Of a DNA stretch of 64,000 nt, positions 27,164-36,349 are shown piece by piece. Origin of the DNA: Salinibaculum sp. SYNS191 (GTDB lineage: Archaea; Halobacteriota; Halobacteria; Halobacteriales; Haloarculaceae); assembly GCF_037338445.1 (NCBI RefSeq), contig NZ_CP147838.1, forward strand, positions 744,001 through 808,000. The letters run 5' to 3'. Position numbers and translations under genes: made by a program. The notes below the pieces were generated by a model. The model was not told the origin of the DNA. It made no database searches and saw only the letters and a program-made list of their open reading frames with translations. Each line of letters opens with the position of its first letter. Position 1 is the stretch's first letter.

Positions 27164-27450
27164 TGTGAATCACCTGTCTGTTCCGTGCGTCGTGCCGGTC
27201 GCGCGACGAGTTTCGACCCCTCGACGGTGACCATCTGCGTGCGGTCACCGCGCGGGATGGCAAACTCGAAGGTCGCGTCGGCCTTCGGCACGTGGAACAC
27301 CCGAGTGTCTCCCTCTACTCCCAGCGTCTTCGTCGTCTCCAGCACCACGTCGCCGGCGATGCCGACGAGGTCGGGGTTCGAGGCCGAAACGACTTCGACC
27401 GTCAGCCCGACCAGTTCGTGTCGCGGGAGCGTCTCGGGTGTCAGTGGCAT
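27154..27450 (-). CDS. rnp1: Ribonuclease P protein component 1 (Rpp29/Pop4)
   Basis: 98-residue Sm-like beta-barrel protein of archaeal RNase P, which processes tRNA 5' ends with the RNase [24 protein letters not shown] and [18 protein letters not shown] are the Pop4/Rpp29 signature, then [20 protein letters not shown]. Location between L29 and S17 is the normal archaeal position. Start ATG at 27450 overlaps the L29 stop. Confidence 0.95.
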   Translation of the reverse strand: MPLTPETLPRHELVGLTVEVVSASNPDLVGIAGDVVLETTKTLGVEGDTRVFHVPKADATFEFAIPRGDRTQMVTVEGSKLVARPARRTEQTGDSQWR

Positions 27451-27677
27451 TACGCTGCCTCCTCGGCGACCTCGTCGAGGTCGCCCTCTTCTCGCTGTAT
27501 CGTCTTGATGCGCGCGATCGCCCGGCGGAGTTCCTTGATGCGCCCGGGGTTCTCGGGCATCCCGCCGGCGGCCTTGACGGCCTGGTCGTTGAGCAGTTCC
27601 GTCTCGAGGTCCTCCAGCTCCGCCTCGCGCTCTGCGGGCGTCATGTCGCGGATTTCCTCGGCGTGGAGAATCGTCAT
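27450..27677 (-). CDS. rpmC: Ribosomal protein L29
   Basis: 75-residue two-helix protein at the polypeptide exit tunnel, SRP-docking region. [20 protein letters not shown] and [20 protein letters not shown] are typical. A short acidic tail ([13 protein letters not shown]) ends it. Overlaps S3 by 4 nt. Confidence 0.97.
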   Translation of the reverse strand: MTILHAEEIRDMTPAEREAELEDLETELLNDQAVKAAGGMPENPGRIKELRRAIARIKTIQREEGDLDEVAEEAA

Positions 27678-28609
27678 TCCTCGTCACCCTCCTGCTCGTC
27701 CTCGTCCATCTCGTCCATCAGCTCTTCCGCTTCGGCTTCGGTCTCCTCGTCGAGTTCCTCGTCGACGTCGGCCGCGAGGTCGTCGAGTTCCTCCTCGACG
27801 TCGGCCTCGTCGGGGACCTCCGGGTCTTCGAAGTCGTCGACGACTTCCTCCTCGATGACCTCCTCGGCCGACTCGGCCGATTCGGCGGCTTCCTCTGCCT
27901 CTTCCGGCGGGGCACCCATAGACGGCTCCTCGCCCTCCTCGGCTTCTTCGTCGGGCTCGCCGGCGAGCAGTTCGTCGACGCCCTCGGCTTCCTCGACGTA
28001 GTCCGAGACGTCGACGTCCTCGTAGATTTCGAAGTCGTCGGGCAGTTCGGCGTTCGGCGGGATGATCTTCACCTGCACCCCGATGGTGCCGAGTTTCATC
28101 ACTGCCGTACCGATGCCGTGGTCGACAATCTCCTCGGCGGGCTCGCCGTTGTGCTTGATGTAGCCGCGGTTGAACTTCTCGACGCGCGAGCGTGCGCCCG
28201 TAACCTTGCCGGAGAGGACGATCTCCGCGCCGAGTGCGCCCGCTTCCATGATGCGGTCGATGGTCGTGTGACCGGCCTTGCGGAAGTACCAGCCGCGTTC
28301 GAGCGCGTTGGCGAGGCGGTCCGCGACGATGCGGGCGTTGAGGTCCGGTTCGTCGACTTCCTGGACGTCGACCTGCGGGTCGTCGAGGTCGAACTCCGTC
28401 TCCAGGGTGTTCGTGATCTTCCGGATGTTCTTCCCGCCCTTGCCGATGACCATGCCGGGCTTTTCCGCCTTGAGCACGATCTGCGTGCCCATCGGCGTCT
28501 TGGCGACTTCCATGCCGCCGTAGCCGGCGCGGCCGAGTTCCTTCTGGAAGAACTCGTCAATCTGCGTGCGCTGGAGGCCGTTGTCGATGAACTGCTGTTC
28601 GTCGGCCAT
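27674..28609 (-). CDS. rpsC: Ribosomal protein S3 with long acidic tail
   Basis: 311 residues. KH domain near residues 50-75 ([20 protein letters not shown]) and the S3 C-terminal domain with [20 protein letters not shown]. From about residue 195 onward the protein is a 115-residue Glu/Asp/Ala tail, a known haloarchaeal elaboration though near the long end. Starts [20 protein letters not shown] and overlaps L22 by one base. Confidence 0.97.
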   Translation of the reverse strand: MADEQQFIDNGLQRTQIDEFFQKELGRAGYGGMEVAKTPMGTQIVLKAEKPGMVIGKGGKNIRKITNTLETEFDLDDPQVDVQEVDEPDLNARIVADRLANALERGWYFRKAGHTTIDRIMEAGALGAEIVLSGKVTGARSRVEKFNRGYIKHNGEPAEEIVDHGIGTAVMKLGTIGVQVKIIPPNAELPDDFEIYEDVDVSDYVEEAEGVDELLAGEPDEEAEEGEEPSMGAPPEEAEEAAESAESAEEVIEEEVVDDFEDPEVPDEADVEEELDDLAADVDEELDEETEAEAEELMDEMDEDEQEGDEE

Positions 28610-29076
28610 TATTCATCGCCCTCCTGTTCTTCGAGGATGAGTTCGACGTCCACTTCTGGGGAGTTCCACGGCGAGGCCCGCCCCATCGCGCGGGGCTTGC
28701 GGCCCTGGTTCTCGCCGACCTTGTGGGCGGCGACGTGCTTGATCGTCATCTCCTCGCCCTCGAAGCCCTGGTGGTCGGCGTTGCCGATGGCGTTCTCCAG
28801 CAGGTCGAGAAAGCCCTCCGAGGCCTTCTCGGGGAAACGGCCGGCGTCCCAGCCGTCGATGTCCTTGCGGTGACCGACGCCCGAGTTGTGCTGGCGGAAG
28901 GGAACGGACCGCTCGCCGGCGATGACCGCTTCCAGGTACTCGACCGCGTCGGCCGCGGTCATGCCCTTGATCTCGCGGGCGATGGCCTTGCTGTGCTTGT
29001 GGCTCATCTGACGCTCCCGGAGCATCGCTTTGGCCGTCGTGTCCGGGTCCGCGTCGACTGAATAGCTGATTCCCAT
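28609..29076 (-). CDS. rplV: Ribosomal protein L22
   Basis: 155-residue tunnel-lining protein. MGISYSVDADPDTTAKAMLR, KHSKAIAREIKGMTAADAVE and KHVAAHKVGENQGRKPRAMG (the beta-hairpin loop region reaching into the exit tunnel) are diagnostic. One base after S19 on the same strand. Confidence 0.97.
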   Translation of the reverse strand: MGISYSVDADPDTTAKAMLRERQMSHKHSKAIAREIKGMTAADAVEYLEAVIAGERSVPFRQHNSGVGHRKDIDGWDAGRFPEKASEGFLDLLENAIGNADHQGFEGEEMTIKHVAAHKVGENQGRKPRAMGRASPWNSPEVDVELILEEQEGDE

Positions 29077-29077
29077 G

Positions 29078-29500
29078 TTATTTGAGTGGCACGAACTTGG
29101 AGGAGCGTGTCGCTCCGATGCCGGCCTGTCCGTGCTCGACCGACGTGCGGGTCAGCTGGAACTCGCCGAGGTAGTGCCCGAGCATCTCCGGCTCTACCTT
29201 GACGCGTTCGAAGCTCTGCCCGTTGTGGACCGCGAAGGTCAGCCCGACCATCTCCGGGACGATCGGCATGTCCCGCAGGTGTGTCCGGATCGGGTTGTTC
29301 GCCGTCTGCTCCTCCTCGGCGTCGCGTGCCTTCTCCAGGAGCTTCTCGTGGTCGACGGACAGACCGCGTTCGATAGTTCGCCGCTGGCGTGCGGGGAGCA
29401 GTTCCGCGACTTCCTCCAGTGTCATCTCCTGCAACTCGTCGAGCGTGTGACCACGGTAGGTGAACTCACCCTCGTGGCCGATTTGATATTCTGAACTCAT
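29078..29500 (-). CDS. rpsS: Ribosomal protein S19
   Basis: 140-residue head-domain protein. [20 protein letters not shown] and [20 protein letters not shown] then [20 protein letters not shown] are the archaeal S19 (S15e) signature. Overlaps L2 by 4 nt. Confidence 0.97.
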   Translation of the reverse strand: MSSEYQIGHEGEFTYRGHTLDELQEMTLEEVAELLPARQRRTIERGLSVDHEKLLEKARDAEEEQTANNPIRTHLRDMPIVPEMVGLTFAVHNGQSFERVKVEPEMLGHYLGEFQLTRTSVEHGQAGIGATRSSKFVPLK

Positions 29501-30222
29501 TCGCTGTCACCACCTCGACCAGTGCGTTTCGAGGAGATGTCCCCGACCTTGCGGCCCGGGGGTGCGTTCCGCGAGATGGACTTCGGCTTGCCGGGGTGTT
29601 GCCGGCCGCCGCCACCGAAGGGGTGGTCGACGGCGTTCATCGCAACACCGCGGACAGTCGGCCACTTCGTCCCGCGGGCTCTCATCTTGTGGTACTTGTT
29701 TCCGGCCTTGACGAACGGCTTCTCCGTCCGGCCGCCGCCGGCGACGACGCCGATGGTCGCCCGACACTGCGGGTCGAGGCGCTTGACCTCGTCGCTGGGT
29801 AGCTGGACCACCGCGACGTTGCGGTCGTGGGCCATCAGCGTCGCGTTGACGCCCGACGCGCGGGCGAACTTCCCGCCGTCGCCGGGGTTGGCCTCGACGT
29901 TACAGACCGGGACGCCTTCCGGAATCTCCGCGAGCGGGAGCGTGTTCCCCGGCTCAATCGCCGAGGAGACGCCGACCTGAATCTGGTCGCCGACGCCCAC
30001 GCCTTCCGGCGCGAGCACGAGGCGCTGGTCGCCGTCCTCGAACTCGACGGCGGCGACGGGCGCGCTCCGTGCCGGGTCGTGCTCGATGTCGACGACCGTC
30101 CCGGAGACGACGTCCGCGTCCTCGACGTTGCGGTGCGACAGGTCTGCCTTGTAGCGGTGCGACGGCGCCCGGAACGTGGGCGAGCCGCGGCCGCGTCGTT
30201 GTCCCTGAATTCGTCGTCCCAT
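29497..30222 (-). CDS. rplB: Ribosomal protein L2
   Basis: 241-residue peptidyl-transferase-centre protein. Starts [40 protein letters not shown] contains the conserved His essential for activity. An upstream in-frame extension is antisense noise overlapping L23 and was discarded. Lies 2 nt after L23. Confidence 0.98.
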   Translation of the reverse strand: MGRRIQGQRRGRGSPTFRAPSHRYKADLSHRNVEDADVVSGTVVDIEHDPARSAPVAAVEFEDGDQRLVLAPEGVGVGDQIQVGVSSAIEPGNTLPLAEIPEGVPVCNVEANPGDGGKFARASGVNATLMAHDRNVAVVQLPSDEVKRLDPQCRATIGVVAGGGRTEKPFVKAGNKYHKMRARGTKWPTVRGVAMNAVDHPFGGGGRQHPGKPKSISRNAPPGRKVGDISSKRTGRGGDSE

Positions 30223-30224
30223 GG

Positions 30225-30476
30225 TCAGAACACCCCGATGCGGCTGGCGATTTCCTGTGCGTCGTAGTCGTCGGTGAGCAGGACGGTCGCCTTCTTCTCG
30301 CCCTGTGGCGTCACCATCGTCGTCACCTTCTCGATTTCGACGTCGAACTGCTGTTCGATGTCGGCGACGATTTCGGCCTTCTCGGCGTCGGTGTCGACGA
30401 TGAACTGCATCTTGTTCTCGAAGTCCATCTTGTCGACGGCCTTCTCGGTGACCGTCGGGTACTTGATGACGCTCAT
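30225..30476 (-). CDS. rplW: Ribosomal protein L23
   Basis: 83-residue exit-tunnel protein and SRP/trigger docking site. MSVIKYPTVTEKAVDKMDFE and QQFDVEIEKVTTMVTPQGEK are typical of archaeal L23. Overlaps L4 by 4 nt. Confidence 0.97.
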   Translation of the reverse strand: MSVIKYPTVTEKAVDKMDFENKMQFIVDTDAEKAEIVADIEQQFDVEIEKVTTMVTPQGEKKATVLLTDDYDAQEIASRIGVF

Positions 30477-31213
30477 CGCGATGCGACCTCCTCAATGGCG
30501 CTCTCGGTGAAGACGGTCAGTCGACCGCCCTGTCCGCCGGGTGCGAGGTCTTCCGCGTTGACCTCCTGTGCGGTCGCCACGTCCGCGCCCGCGAGGTTGC
30601 GAGCGCCACGCGACGGTTCCTCGCTGGTGACGAACAGAATCGACTTCGCGCGACGACGCTTGCGGCCGCGGGCCGAGCCCTTGCCGGCCTTGATGGTCGT
30701 CTCGTCCGCGCGCTCGATGTCGGCGTAGACGCCGAGTGCTTCGAGCACGTCGACGACCTCCTGCGTCCTGTGGACGTCCTCGAACTCGTCGCTGACGACC
30801 AGCGGGAGCTCCACGTCGTCGAACGCGTGACCGCGCTCGGCGACGACCTCGGCGTCGGCGGTGGCCGCGAGGGCCGACCGGACGGCGAGCTGGCGCTCCT
30901 TGTCGTTGATGTCGAGGCCGCGGTCCTTCTCGGTCTTCGGCGGGTGGGCGCGGCGCCCACCGACAGCCTGGGGCACGCGGCGTGCCTGGCCGCCCTCGCG
31001 CGGGACGTGGGCCATGCCACGACCGCTGCCGAAGGACTCTGCGGGCGTCCGCAGGCCCGCGTATTCGTCTGAACCGTAGTCCTGCTTCCTGTTGGCCTGG
31101 GCGGCGAGGACGGCCTTCCGGATGAGGTCCGGTCGGTAGGCCGTCTCGAAGACGTCGGGGAGGTCGACCTCGCCCGCGTCCGCGCCGTCCAGGTCGCGTA
31201 CTGTTGCCTGCAT
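30473..31213 (-). CDS. rpl4: Ribosomal protein L4 (L1e)
   Basis: 246-residue exit-tunnel protein of archaeal/eukaryotic L4 type. SDEYAGLRTPAESFGSGRGM and AHVPREGGQARRVPQAVGGR form the extended tunnel loop; the C-terminal half contains SILFVTSEEPSRGARNLAGA. Three nt after L3. Confidence 0.97.
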   Translation of the reverse strand: MQATVRDLDGADAGEVDLPDVFETAYRPDLIRKAVLAAQANRKQDYGSDEYAGLRTPAESFGSGRGMAHVPREGGQARRVPQAVGGRRAHPPKTEKDRGLDINDKERQLAVRSALAATADAEVVAERGHAFDDVELPLVVSDEFEDVHRTQEVVDVLEALGVYADIERADETTIKAGKGSARGRKRRRAKSILFVTSEEPSRGARNLAGADVATAQEVNAEDLAPGGQGGRLTVFTESAIEEVASR

Positions 31214-31216
31214 AGT

Positions 31217-32227
31217 TTATCCCTGGTTCGACTCCTCTGAGACGTAGCGCACCTCGGGGTCGAGGCGCGGCTGGTCGTTCGGACGCACTGCCGGGCGCAT
31301 GCGGACGACCCGCTGCTCCGGTCCGGGCACCGAGCCCTTCACCAGCGCGTACGAGCCGTCGACCTCGCCGTAGTTGATGAAGCCGCCGTTGACGGAGGCT
31401 CCCTCGTCGCCGAGGTCGATGAGCCGTTTGTTCAGCTCGGTTCGCTGATGATAGCCCATCTGCCCCTGCTGGGGCACGGTCGACCGGACGCGGCTGGGGT
31501 TCCACGGGCCGAGGTTGCCGATGCGTCGGCGCCAGCCCTGGCGGGCGTGTTTGCCCTTGCGTTTCTGGACGCCCCAGCGCTTGACGGGACCCTGCGTCCC
31601 CTTGCCCTTCGTGACGCCCGCGACGTCGGCGTACTCGCCGGCGCGGAAGACGTCGGTCACGTTGTAGCTGCCCTCCGCGAGCAGTTCGAGACCGAAGTCG
31701 ACGCGGTCGGCGACGGAACCGCCGCCGACGCGGTTCTCCATCACGTCGGGTTTCTTCTTCGGGACGCCGTCGAGTTCGCCGGGCACGGTGTGCGTGATCG
31801 CGCGCACGTCCGCGACGTCGCCGGCGTCGAGTGCGTCTCGTATCTGTTCCTCTGCCGCCTCGGCATCGTGCTCCTCGGGGGTGTTGAGCGCGCGGTCGAG
31901 TTCCGGGTGGAACTCGTCGGCCCAGACCTCCGTGAGCGGGCGCATGCCGTACGGCGTGTCTTCGTAGGCTCGAAGCGCGACGACCCGGTTGGGGGGCGTC
32001 TCGACGACTGTCACGGGGACAGTCTCCTCCATCCCCTCGCGGGGGGAGTCGGGCTCGTCGTTGATCATCACGACGTGACTCATACCGGCCTTGTAGCCGG
32101 CAAAGCCCTGAAGCCCGGGCTGGCCGTCGTCGTCGGGCCAGCTGTTGAACCGCGGCGTCTCACTGGACGCGCGGCTCCGCGGGCCGAAGCCCAGCGAGCC
32201 TTTGCGTGGTCTGCTTGATTGTGGCAT
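31217..32227 (-). CDS. rpl3: Ribosomal protein L3
   Basis: 336-residue archaeal L3. Starts MPQSSRPRKGSLGFGPRSRA; DVAGVTKGKGTQGPVKRWGV and RKGKHARQGWRRRIGNLGPW are the L3 signature near the peptidyl-transferase centre. Lies 4 nt after the methyltransferase gene, which shares the operon. Confidence 0.98.
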   Translation of the reverse strand: MPQSSRPRKGSLGFGPRSRASSETPRFNSWPDDDGQPGLQGFAGYKAGMSHVVMINDEPDSPREGMEETVPVTVVETPPNRVVALRAYEDTPYGMRPLTEVWADEFHPELDRALNTPEEHDAEAAEEQIRDALDAGDVADVRAITHTVPGELDGVPKKKPDVMENRVGGGSVADRVDFGLELLAEGSYNVTDVFRAGEYADVAGVTKGKGTQGPVKRWGVQKRKGKHARQGWRRRIGNLGPWNPSRVRSTVPQQGQMGYHQRTELNKRLIDLGDEGASVNGGFINYGEVDGSYALVKGSVPGPEQRVVRMRPAVRPNDQPRLDPEVRYVSEESNQG

Positions 32228-32231
32228 GGAT

Positions 32232-33077
32232 TCACTCCTTGAGGGTCAGGCAGGCGAGGGTGGCGAACATCGCTTCCTCCGTTCGCACCACCTCGCTGCC
32301 CTGGTTCGGAACCGTATTCAGCCAGAGGTCGAATCTGCCTGTCTCGCCGTGGTCCGCTCCGAGTGCGTCCGGGTCCAGACCCAGTATGGCGGGGAGCCCC
32401 CGCTCGGGTGCACCGAACGCGACGGTTAGTTCCGGGTCGCCGCTCGCCGATATCGCCTCGACCAGCTGGCCGAGACGTGCGACGCCGAGTTCCTCGCCGT
32501 ACCGCGAAGCGGCGATGGCAAGTCCCGCGTCGTCGCGTGCGAGCGCCGAATCGAGGTCCGCGGCGTCGACGGCGAACCCCGGAGGGGACTCGCCGACGAG
32601 TTTCGCCCGGACCGGCTCTCTCGAAGAGACCCTGACGGTGACACGCTCCCCCTCTCCGACCTCCATCGCGGAGGGGACGGGGAGGGAGATCGGGTGTTGC
32701 AGTCCGCAATTGACCCGGACGTGCCCATCAGCACCGACCTCGGTCACGATTCCCTGTCTTAACGACCCCGAACCCTCGGATCCGGAGCCGGTCTGTGAAC
32801 GGACGCGGAGCGGCGGCAGGACACCGGCGTACTCCAGTTCGTCCCGCCTGTCCCATACCTCCTTTCGGAGGTAGGGGGGTGTGGCGGCGTACCGCAGCAC
32901 GGTTTCGACGAACCCGTCCTCCCACTTCCCCTTCCCGTCGGGGTCGGGGTAGACCGTGAGCCGGTCGACCCGGAAGACGGTGGCCGCACGGGCCACGTAG
33001 CCGAGTTTGCGAGTCGCCTCGCGTCTGTCCTCGGCCTCCCGGGCGAGGGAGGTCGGCACGAGCACGCTGACTGTCAT
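32232..33077 (-). CDS. SPOUT-class RNA (uridine-N3) methyltransferase, archaeal L3-operon type
   Basis: 281-residue SPOUT methyltransferase of the Methyltrn_RNA_3 family (MTH1/SPOUT1 relatives), usually encoded just before rpl3 in archaea. MTVSVLVPTSLAREAEDRRE and LGYVARAATVFRVDRLTVYP form the N-terminal Rossmann part; an OB-like insertion lies at about 95-170 (LRQGIVTEVGADGHVRVNCG); the C-terminal knot has LWLNTVPNQGSEVVRTEEAM, with ALACL-like ending TLACLTLKE. It probably methylates rRNA; the target is not established. Start at MTVSVLVP; it is the first gene of the superoperon. Confidence 0.88.
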   Translation of the reverse strand: MTVSVLVPTSLAREAEDRREATRKLGYVARAATVFRVDRLTVYPDPDGKGKWEDGFVETVLRYAATPPYLRKEVWDRRDELEYAGVLPPLRVRSQTGSGSEGSGSLRQGIVTEVGADGHVRVNCGLQHPISLPVPSAMEVGEGERVTVRVSSREPVRAKLVGESPPGFAVDAADLDSALARDDAGLAIAASRYGEELGVARLGQLVEAISASGDPELTVAFGAPERGLPAILGLDPDALGADHGETGRFDLWLNTVPNQGSEVVRTEEAMFATLACLTLKE

Positions 33078-33133
33078 GCCGTGACGCTTCCACGTCGCGC
33101 CACTAGACTGTGCCGATACATCTCCCATCCGCA

Positions 33134-33142
33134 CTTAAAAAG
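33134..33142 (-). promoter_or_regulatory. Probable promoter of the ribosomal superoperon
   Basis: On the minus strand ctttttaag stands about 60 nt before the first start (33077), the only strong TATA-like element in the gap upstream of the methyltransferase gene. It predicts a leader of about 30 nt. Confidence 0.45.
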
Positions 33143-33291
33143 TGCCCGTTTCTCGAGCACGGTGAGACGCGTTCACATGGCCCGATACCCTGAAAAACGG
33201 GCAATAAACTGTAACCGTCTGTCGAGAACAACGCAACCAGTTACTGATTGGCAGAACACACATTACGGTGGAGAGCGAACCGTCAGGTGTC

Positions 33292-33747
33292 ATGTCTTCT
33301 GACCGCGTCATCGAACTCCTCAGGGCGGCCTACGGGGACGAGATGGAGACCGTGATGAACTACCAGACAAACGCCATCGTCCTCGACGGGGTCCGCGCCG
33401 AGGAGATAAAGGAGAGCCTCCAGGCGGACATCCAGGAGGAACTGACCCACGCCCAACAGCTCGGCCAGCGGCTCAAGCAACTCGACGCCCGGCCCCCGGG
33501 CTCCGCGGAGTTCACGGCCCGGCAGGACTCGCTGCAACCACCCGAGAACTCGACGGACGTCCTCTCGGTCATCCGCGGCGTGCTCGACGCCGAGGAAGAC
33601 GCCATCGACACCTACCGCGACCTCATCGGGGCCGCCAGGGAGGCCGACGACCCGGTGACGGAGGACCTCGCCGTGACCATTCTCGCCGACGAGGAGGCCC
33701 ACCGCACCGAGTTCCGCGGCTTCGAGAAGGAGTACCAGAGCGACTGA
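33292..33747 (+). CDS. Ferritin-like diiron four-helix-bundle protein
   Basis: 151-residue protein with the carboxylate/His pattern of ferritin-like (bacterioferritin/Dps-like) diiron sites: DEMETVMNYQTNAI (helix A), QEELTHAQQLGQRL (ExxH, helix B), DAEEDAIDTYRDLI (helix C) and ILADEEAHRTEFRG (ExxH, helix D). It may store iron or handle peroxide; substrate and oligomer not known. Starts MSSDRVIELL, chosen from an ATG 24 nt inside the longest frame. Stands alone between divergent and convergent neighbours. Confidence 0.85.
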   Translation: MSSDRVIELLRAAYGDEMETVMNYQTNAIVLDGVRAEEIKESLQADIQEELTHAQQLGQRLKQLDARPPGSAEFTARQDSLQPPENSTDVLSVIRGVLDAEEDAIDTYRDLIGAAREADDPVTEDLAVTILADEEAHRTEFRGFEKEYQSD

Positions 33748-33781
33748 ACTGAATCGGGTCTCGAAGGGGAGGACGGCGGGA

Positions 33782-35926
33782 CTAGCGGTCGACGAACGTG
33801 ACGCCGGTGAACTCGACCCGCGCGCCGCCGGCGTCGCTGGCCGCGACACTGACTTCCCAGTCGTGAGCGTCGGCGAGTTGTTCGACGATGCGGAGTCCGA
33901 AGCCCGTACCGTCTTCGGAGGTCGAGTAGCCGCGCTCGAACACCTCCGAGCGCTTCTCCGGCGGGATGCCCGGTCCATCGTCCGCGACGCAGAATCCCCC
34001 CTCTACGTCTCCGACGGTGACAGTCACGCCCGGGCCGCCGTGGTCCACGCTGTTTTGCACGAGGTTCTCGAACATCCGGCGGAGGCGGCTCCGGTCGGCC
34101 AGCACCGTGGACTGGGTCTCGACGGCCAGCGTCGCGTCGCCGGTCTCCACGGTCTTCCAGCAGGTCTCGGCAGTCTCCGCGAGCCCGACCGGTTCGACGG
34201 TCTCGACGGGATTGCCCTCGCGAGCGAGCGTCAGGACGTCCTCGATGAGCGAGCGAATCCTGTCGTGTGCGCGCGCGACAGACTGTAGCTCGTCGCTGTC
34301 GCGGTTCTCGCGAGCCAGTTCGAGGTTCCCCTCGGCCACGCTCAGCGGACTTCTGAGGTCGTGGCTGACGACGCTGGCGAACTCTTCGAGGCGCCGGTTC
34401 TGCCGTTCGAGGTCCCGTTCGCGCTCCCGGCGGACCGTCACGTCCCTGCCGATGCCGACGACCTGCGGGCGCCCGTCGGGATGCTCGACGCGGTTCGCGA
34501 CGAACTCGTAGGGCGTCGTCGAGCCGTCCGCCGCCAGGACCGGCGCTTCGAGGCGTGCGTGGCCGGTTTCGAGGACTGCCTCGAAGTTCTCCGCCGCCGC
34601 CTCCCGGTAGTCGTCGGGGACGAAGTCGACGGCGTTCAGCGACGGTATCTCCGCGTCGGGGTAGCCGGTCACGTCGGCGAAGCTCTCGTTCCAGCGCTGT
34701 GGCGTGCCCTCGGCGTCGTAGATGAAAAACAGGTCGTCGATGGCGTCGAGCATGCGGTCGGTGTACTCGCGGTAGCGTTCGAGGTCGCGCTCGCGTTCCC
34801 GGCGCTCGGAGACGTCCCGGCTGATGACGACGAAGCGGTCCTCGCCGGCCAGGTTGAGCCGTCTGACGTGCAACTCGACGGGGAACGTCTCGCCGTCCCG
34901 GGTCCGGTAGACGCTCTCCAGACGCAGTCTCTCGCCGGCGTCCATCTCCGCCCAGACGTCGGCGGCCTCGTCCCGGTCGAGTTGCTGGTCCACGTCCCAC
35001 ACCTTCATGTCGGCCAGTTCCCCCGCGTCGTAGCCCGTCTTCTCCCTGAACCGGGGGTTCGGGTCGAGGATGTTCCCGTCCGTGTCGTGGACGTTTATCA
35101 TGTCCGGCGAGTTCTCGAACAGCGCCTCCAGGCGGGCCGAGGTCCGTTCGAGACGGCGTTCGCGCTCGATGCGCTCGGTGATGTCCTGGAACAGCGAGAA
35201 GACGGCGACGACCTCACCCTCGTCGTCGGTGACGACGCGGTTGTGCCACTCGCAGGTGATGTGCTCGCCGTCCTTGCGGACGTTCTCGTCGACGCTGTGG
35301 TACCCGCCCTCGGCCTCCGCCAGAGCCGACGTGACCTCGTCGACGTTCTCGTAGCTCGAACTGGCGACGAGTGTCTCCCACGTCTCCCCGCGCAGGTCCG
35401 ACTCCGAGTAGCCGAGGATGTCCTGCCCGGCCTCGTTCAGCCCGACGATTTCGAAATTCTCGTCGTACTCCAGCACGCCGAGCGGGGACTGCTCGATGAA
35501 CAGGGAGAGGCGCCGCTGGCTGGCTTCGAGTTCCCGCTTGGACCGGTACTGCTCGACGGCGTTGGCGATGCTGTTCGCGAGCACCGTGTACTGCCCCGTG
35601 CCGCGTTCCTTCTGGAGGTAGTCGGTGACGCCGGCGGAGACCGCCTCGCTCGCCACCTCCTCGCTTCCCTTCCCCGTGAACAGGACGAACGGCAGTTCCG
35701 GGCGGGTCTCGCGAACGGTCTCCAGGAAGTCGATGCCGGTCGGACCCGGCATGTCGTAGTCGCTGACGACGCAATCGACGGCGTCGCCGAGCCGCTCCAG
35801 TCCCTCGCTGGCGTCGGTCGCCGTCGTGACGTCGAACCGCTCGTCCTCCCGTTCGAGGAACTCCGCGGCCATGTCGCCGAACGCGGGGTCGTCGTCGACG
35901 TGGAGAATCCGGATCGACTCGGTCAT
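33782..35926 (-). CDS. Hybrid sensor kinase: REC - PAS x3 - HisKA - HATPase
   Basis: 714-residue soluble histidine kinase without membrane spans. Order: receiver domain (1-120) with acid pocket HVDDDP and phosphoacceptor D56 in CVVSDYDMPG; three PAS domains (about 145-265, 275-395, 405-515), the first with LGVLEYDENFEIVGLN and the second with PDMINVHDTDGNILDPN; HisKA with the phosphorylated His in VVSHDLRSPLSV (about 520); HATPase with N-box NLVQNSVDHG, G1 DDGPGIPPE and G2 GTGFGLRIVE. The receiver-first layout is typical of haloarchaeal bat/kinase systems. Signal and partner are unknown. Start MTESIRILHVDDD. Confidence 0.95.
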   Translation of the reverse strand: MTESIRILHVDDDPAFGDMAAEFLEREDERFDVTTATDASEGLERLGDAVDCVVSDYDMPGPTGIDFLETVRETRPELPFVLFTGKGSEEVASEAVSAGVTDYLQKERGTGQYTVLANSIANAVEQYRSKRELEASQRRLSLFIEQSPLGVLEYDENFEIVGLNEAGQDILGYSESDLRGETWETLVASSSYENVDEVTSALAEAEGGYHSVDENVRKDGEHITCEWHNRVVTDDEGEVVAVFSLFQDITERIERERRLERTSARLEALFENSPDMINVHDTDGNILDPNPRFREKTGYDAGELADMKVWDVDQQLDRDEAADVWAEMDAGERLRLESVYRTRDGETFPVELHVRRLNLAGEDRFVVISRDVSERRERERDLERYREYTDRMLDAIDDLFFIYDAEGTPQRWNESFADVTGYPDAEIPSLNAVDFVPDDYREAAAENFEAVLETGHARLEAPVLAADGSTTPYEFVANRVEHPDGRPQVVGIGRDVTVRRERERDLERQNRRLEEFASVVSHDLRSPLSVAEGNLELARENRDSDELQSVARAHDRIRSLIEDVLTLAREGNPVETVEPVGLAETAETCWKTVETGDATLAVETQSTVLADRSRLRRMFENLVQNSVDHGGPGVTVTVGDVEGGFCVADDGPGIPPEKRSEVFERGYSTSEDGTGFGLRIVEQLADAHDWEVSVAASDAGGARVEFTGVTFVDR

Positions 35927-36147
35927 CGTCCGCTCTTGCACGCCAGCCGACAAAGTGTTATGGGAGTGTCAGTGCCGTGCCCTCGTTGCTGTCAATGCTG
36001 TTTCAGGTCCGACCTCGCCGACGGCCAGTTTACCAGTGTGGACCGTTGGCACGAGGGATGTTTCAGCCACCCAACTATTATTCTCCGCGGTTCGCAAGGA
36101 GACGAGGAAACGCTACGCGGTGCTCGTCAGGTTGCTCGCCACAGAAG

Positions 36148-36218
36148 TGCGCTGGCCGAGATTTGAACTCGGGTTAGGACCGTGGCAGGGTCCTGTGATA
36201 CCACTACACCACCAGCGC
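36148..36218 (-). tRNA. tRNA-Gly (GCC)
   Basis: 71-nt cloverleaf on the minus strand. Acceptor GCGCTGG pairs with CCAGCGC, discriminator base A. D-arm GGTGTAGTGGTATCAC, anticodon stem GGACC/GGTCC with loop CTGCCAC giving anticodon GCC (Gly), and T-arm CCGAG TTCAAAT CTCGG. The 3' CCA is not encoded. No intron. Confidence 0.97.
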
Positions 36219-36328
36219 TCACTGCATCCGCGCTGTGCGCACAGACGCACCGCGTCTGCTCACCACCAGCACGTTGCATTACTACGTACTGTCGATGGTA
36301 GATAAAAGGGTTCCGAAAACGGCGCGGG

Positions 36329-36347
36329 CCGGGGGTTTTCGCCCCGG
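36329..36347. terminator. GC hairpin with T-loop after the radical SAM gene
   Basis: CCGGGG, loop gttttcg, CCCCGG: a 6-bp stem immediately downstream (on the minus strand) of the radical SAM stop at 36350. It may be a transcription stop before the tRNA gene, though archaeal termination usually relies on T-tracts rather than stems. Confidence 0.3.
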
Positions 36348-36349
36348 GG

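Noticed and set aside
35974..36166. Cys-rich plus-strand frame (MGVSVPCPRCCQCCFRSDLA) ending inside the tRNA-Gly gene
   Set aside because: It overlaps the tRNA on the other strand, shows no promoter-like sequence and no family resemblance.
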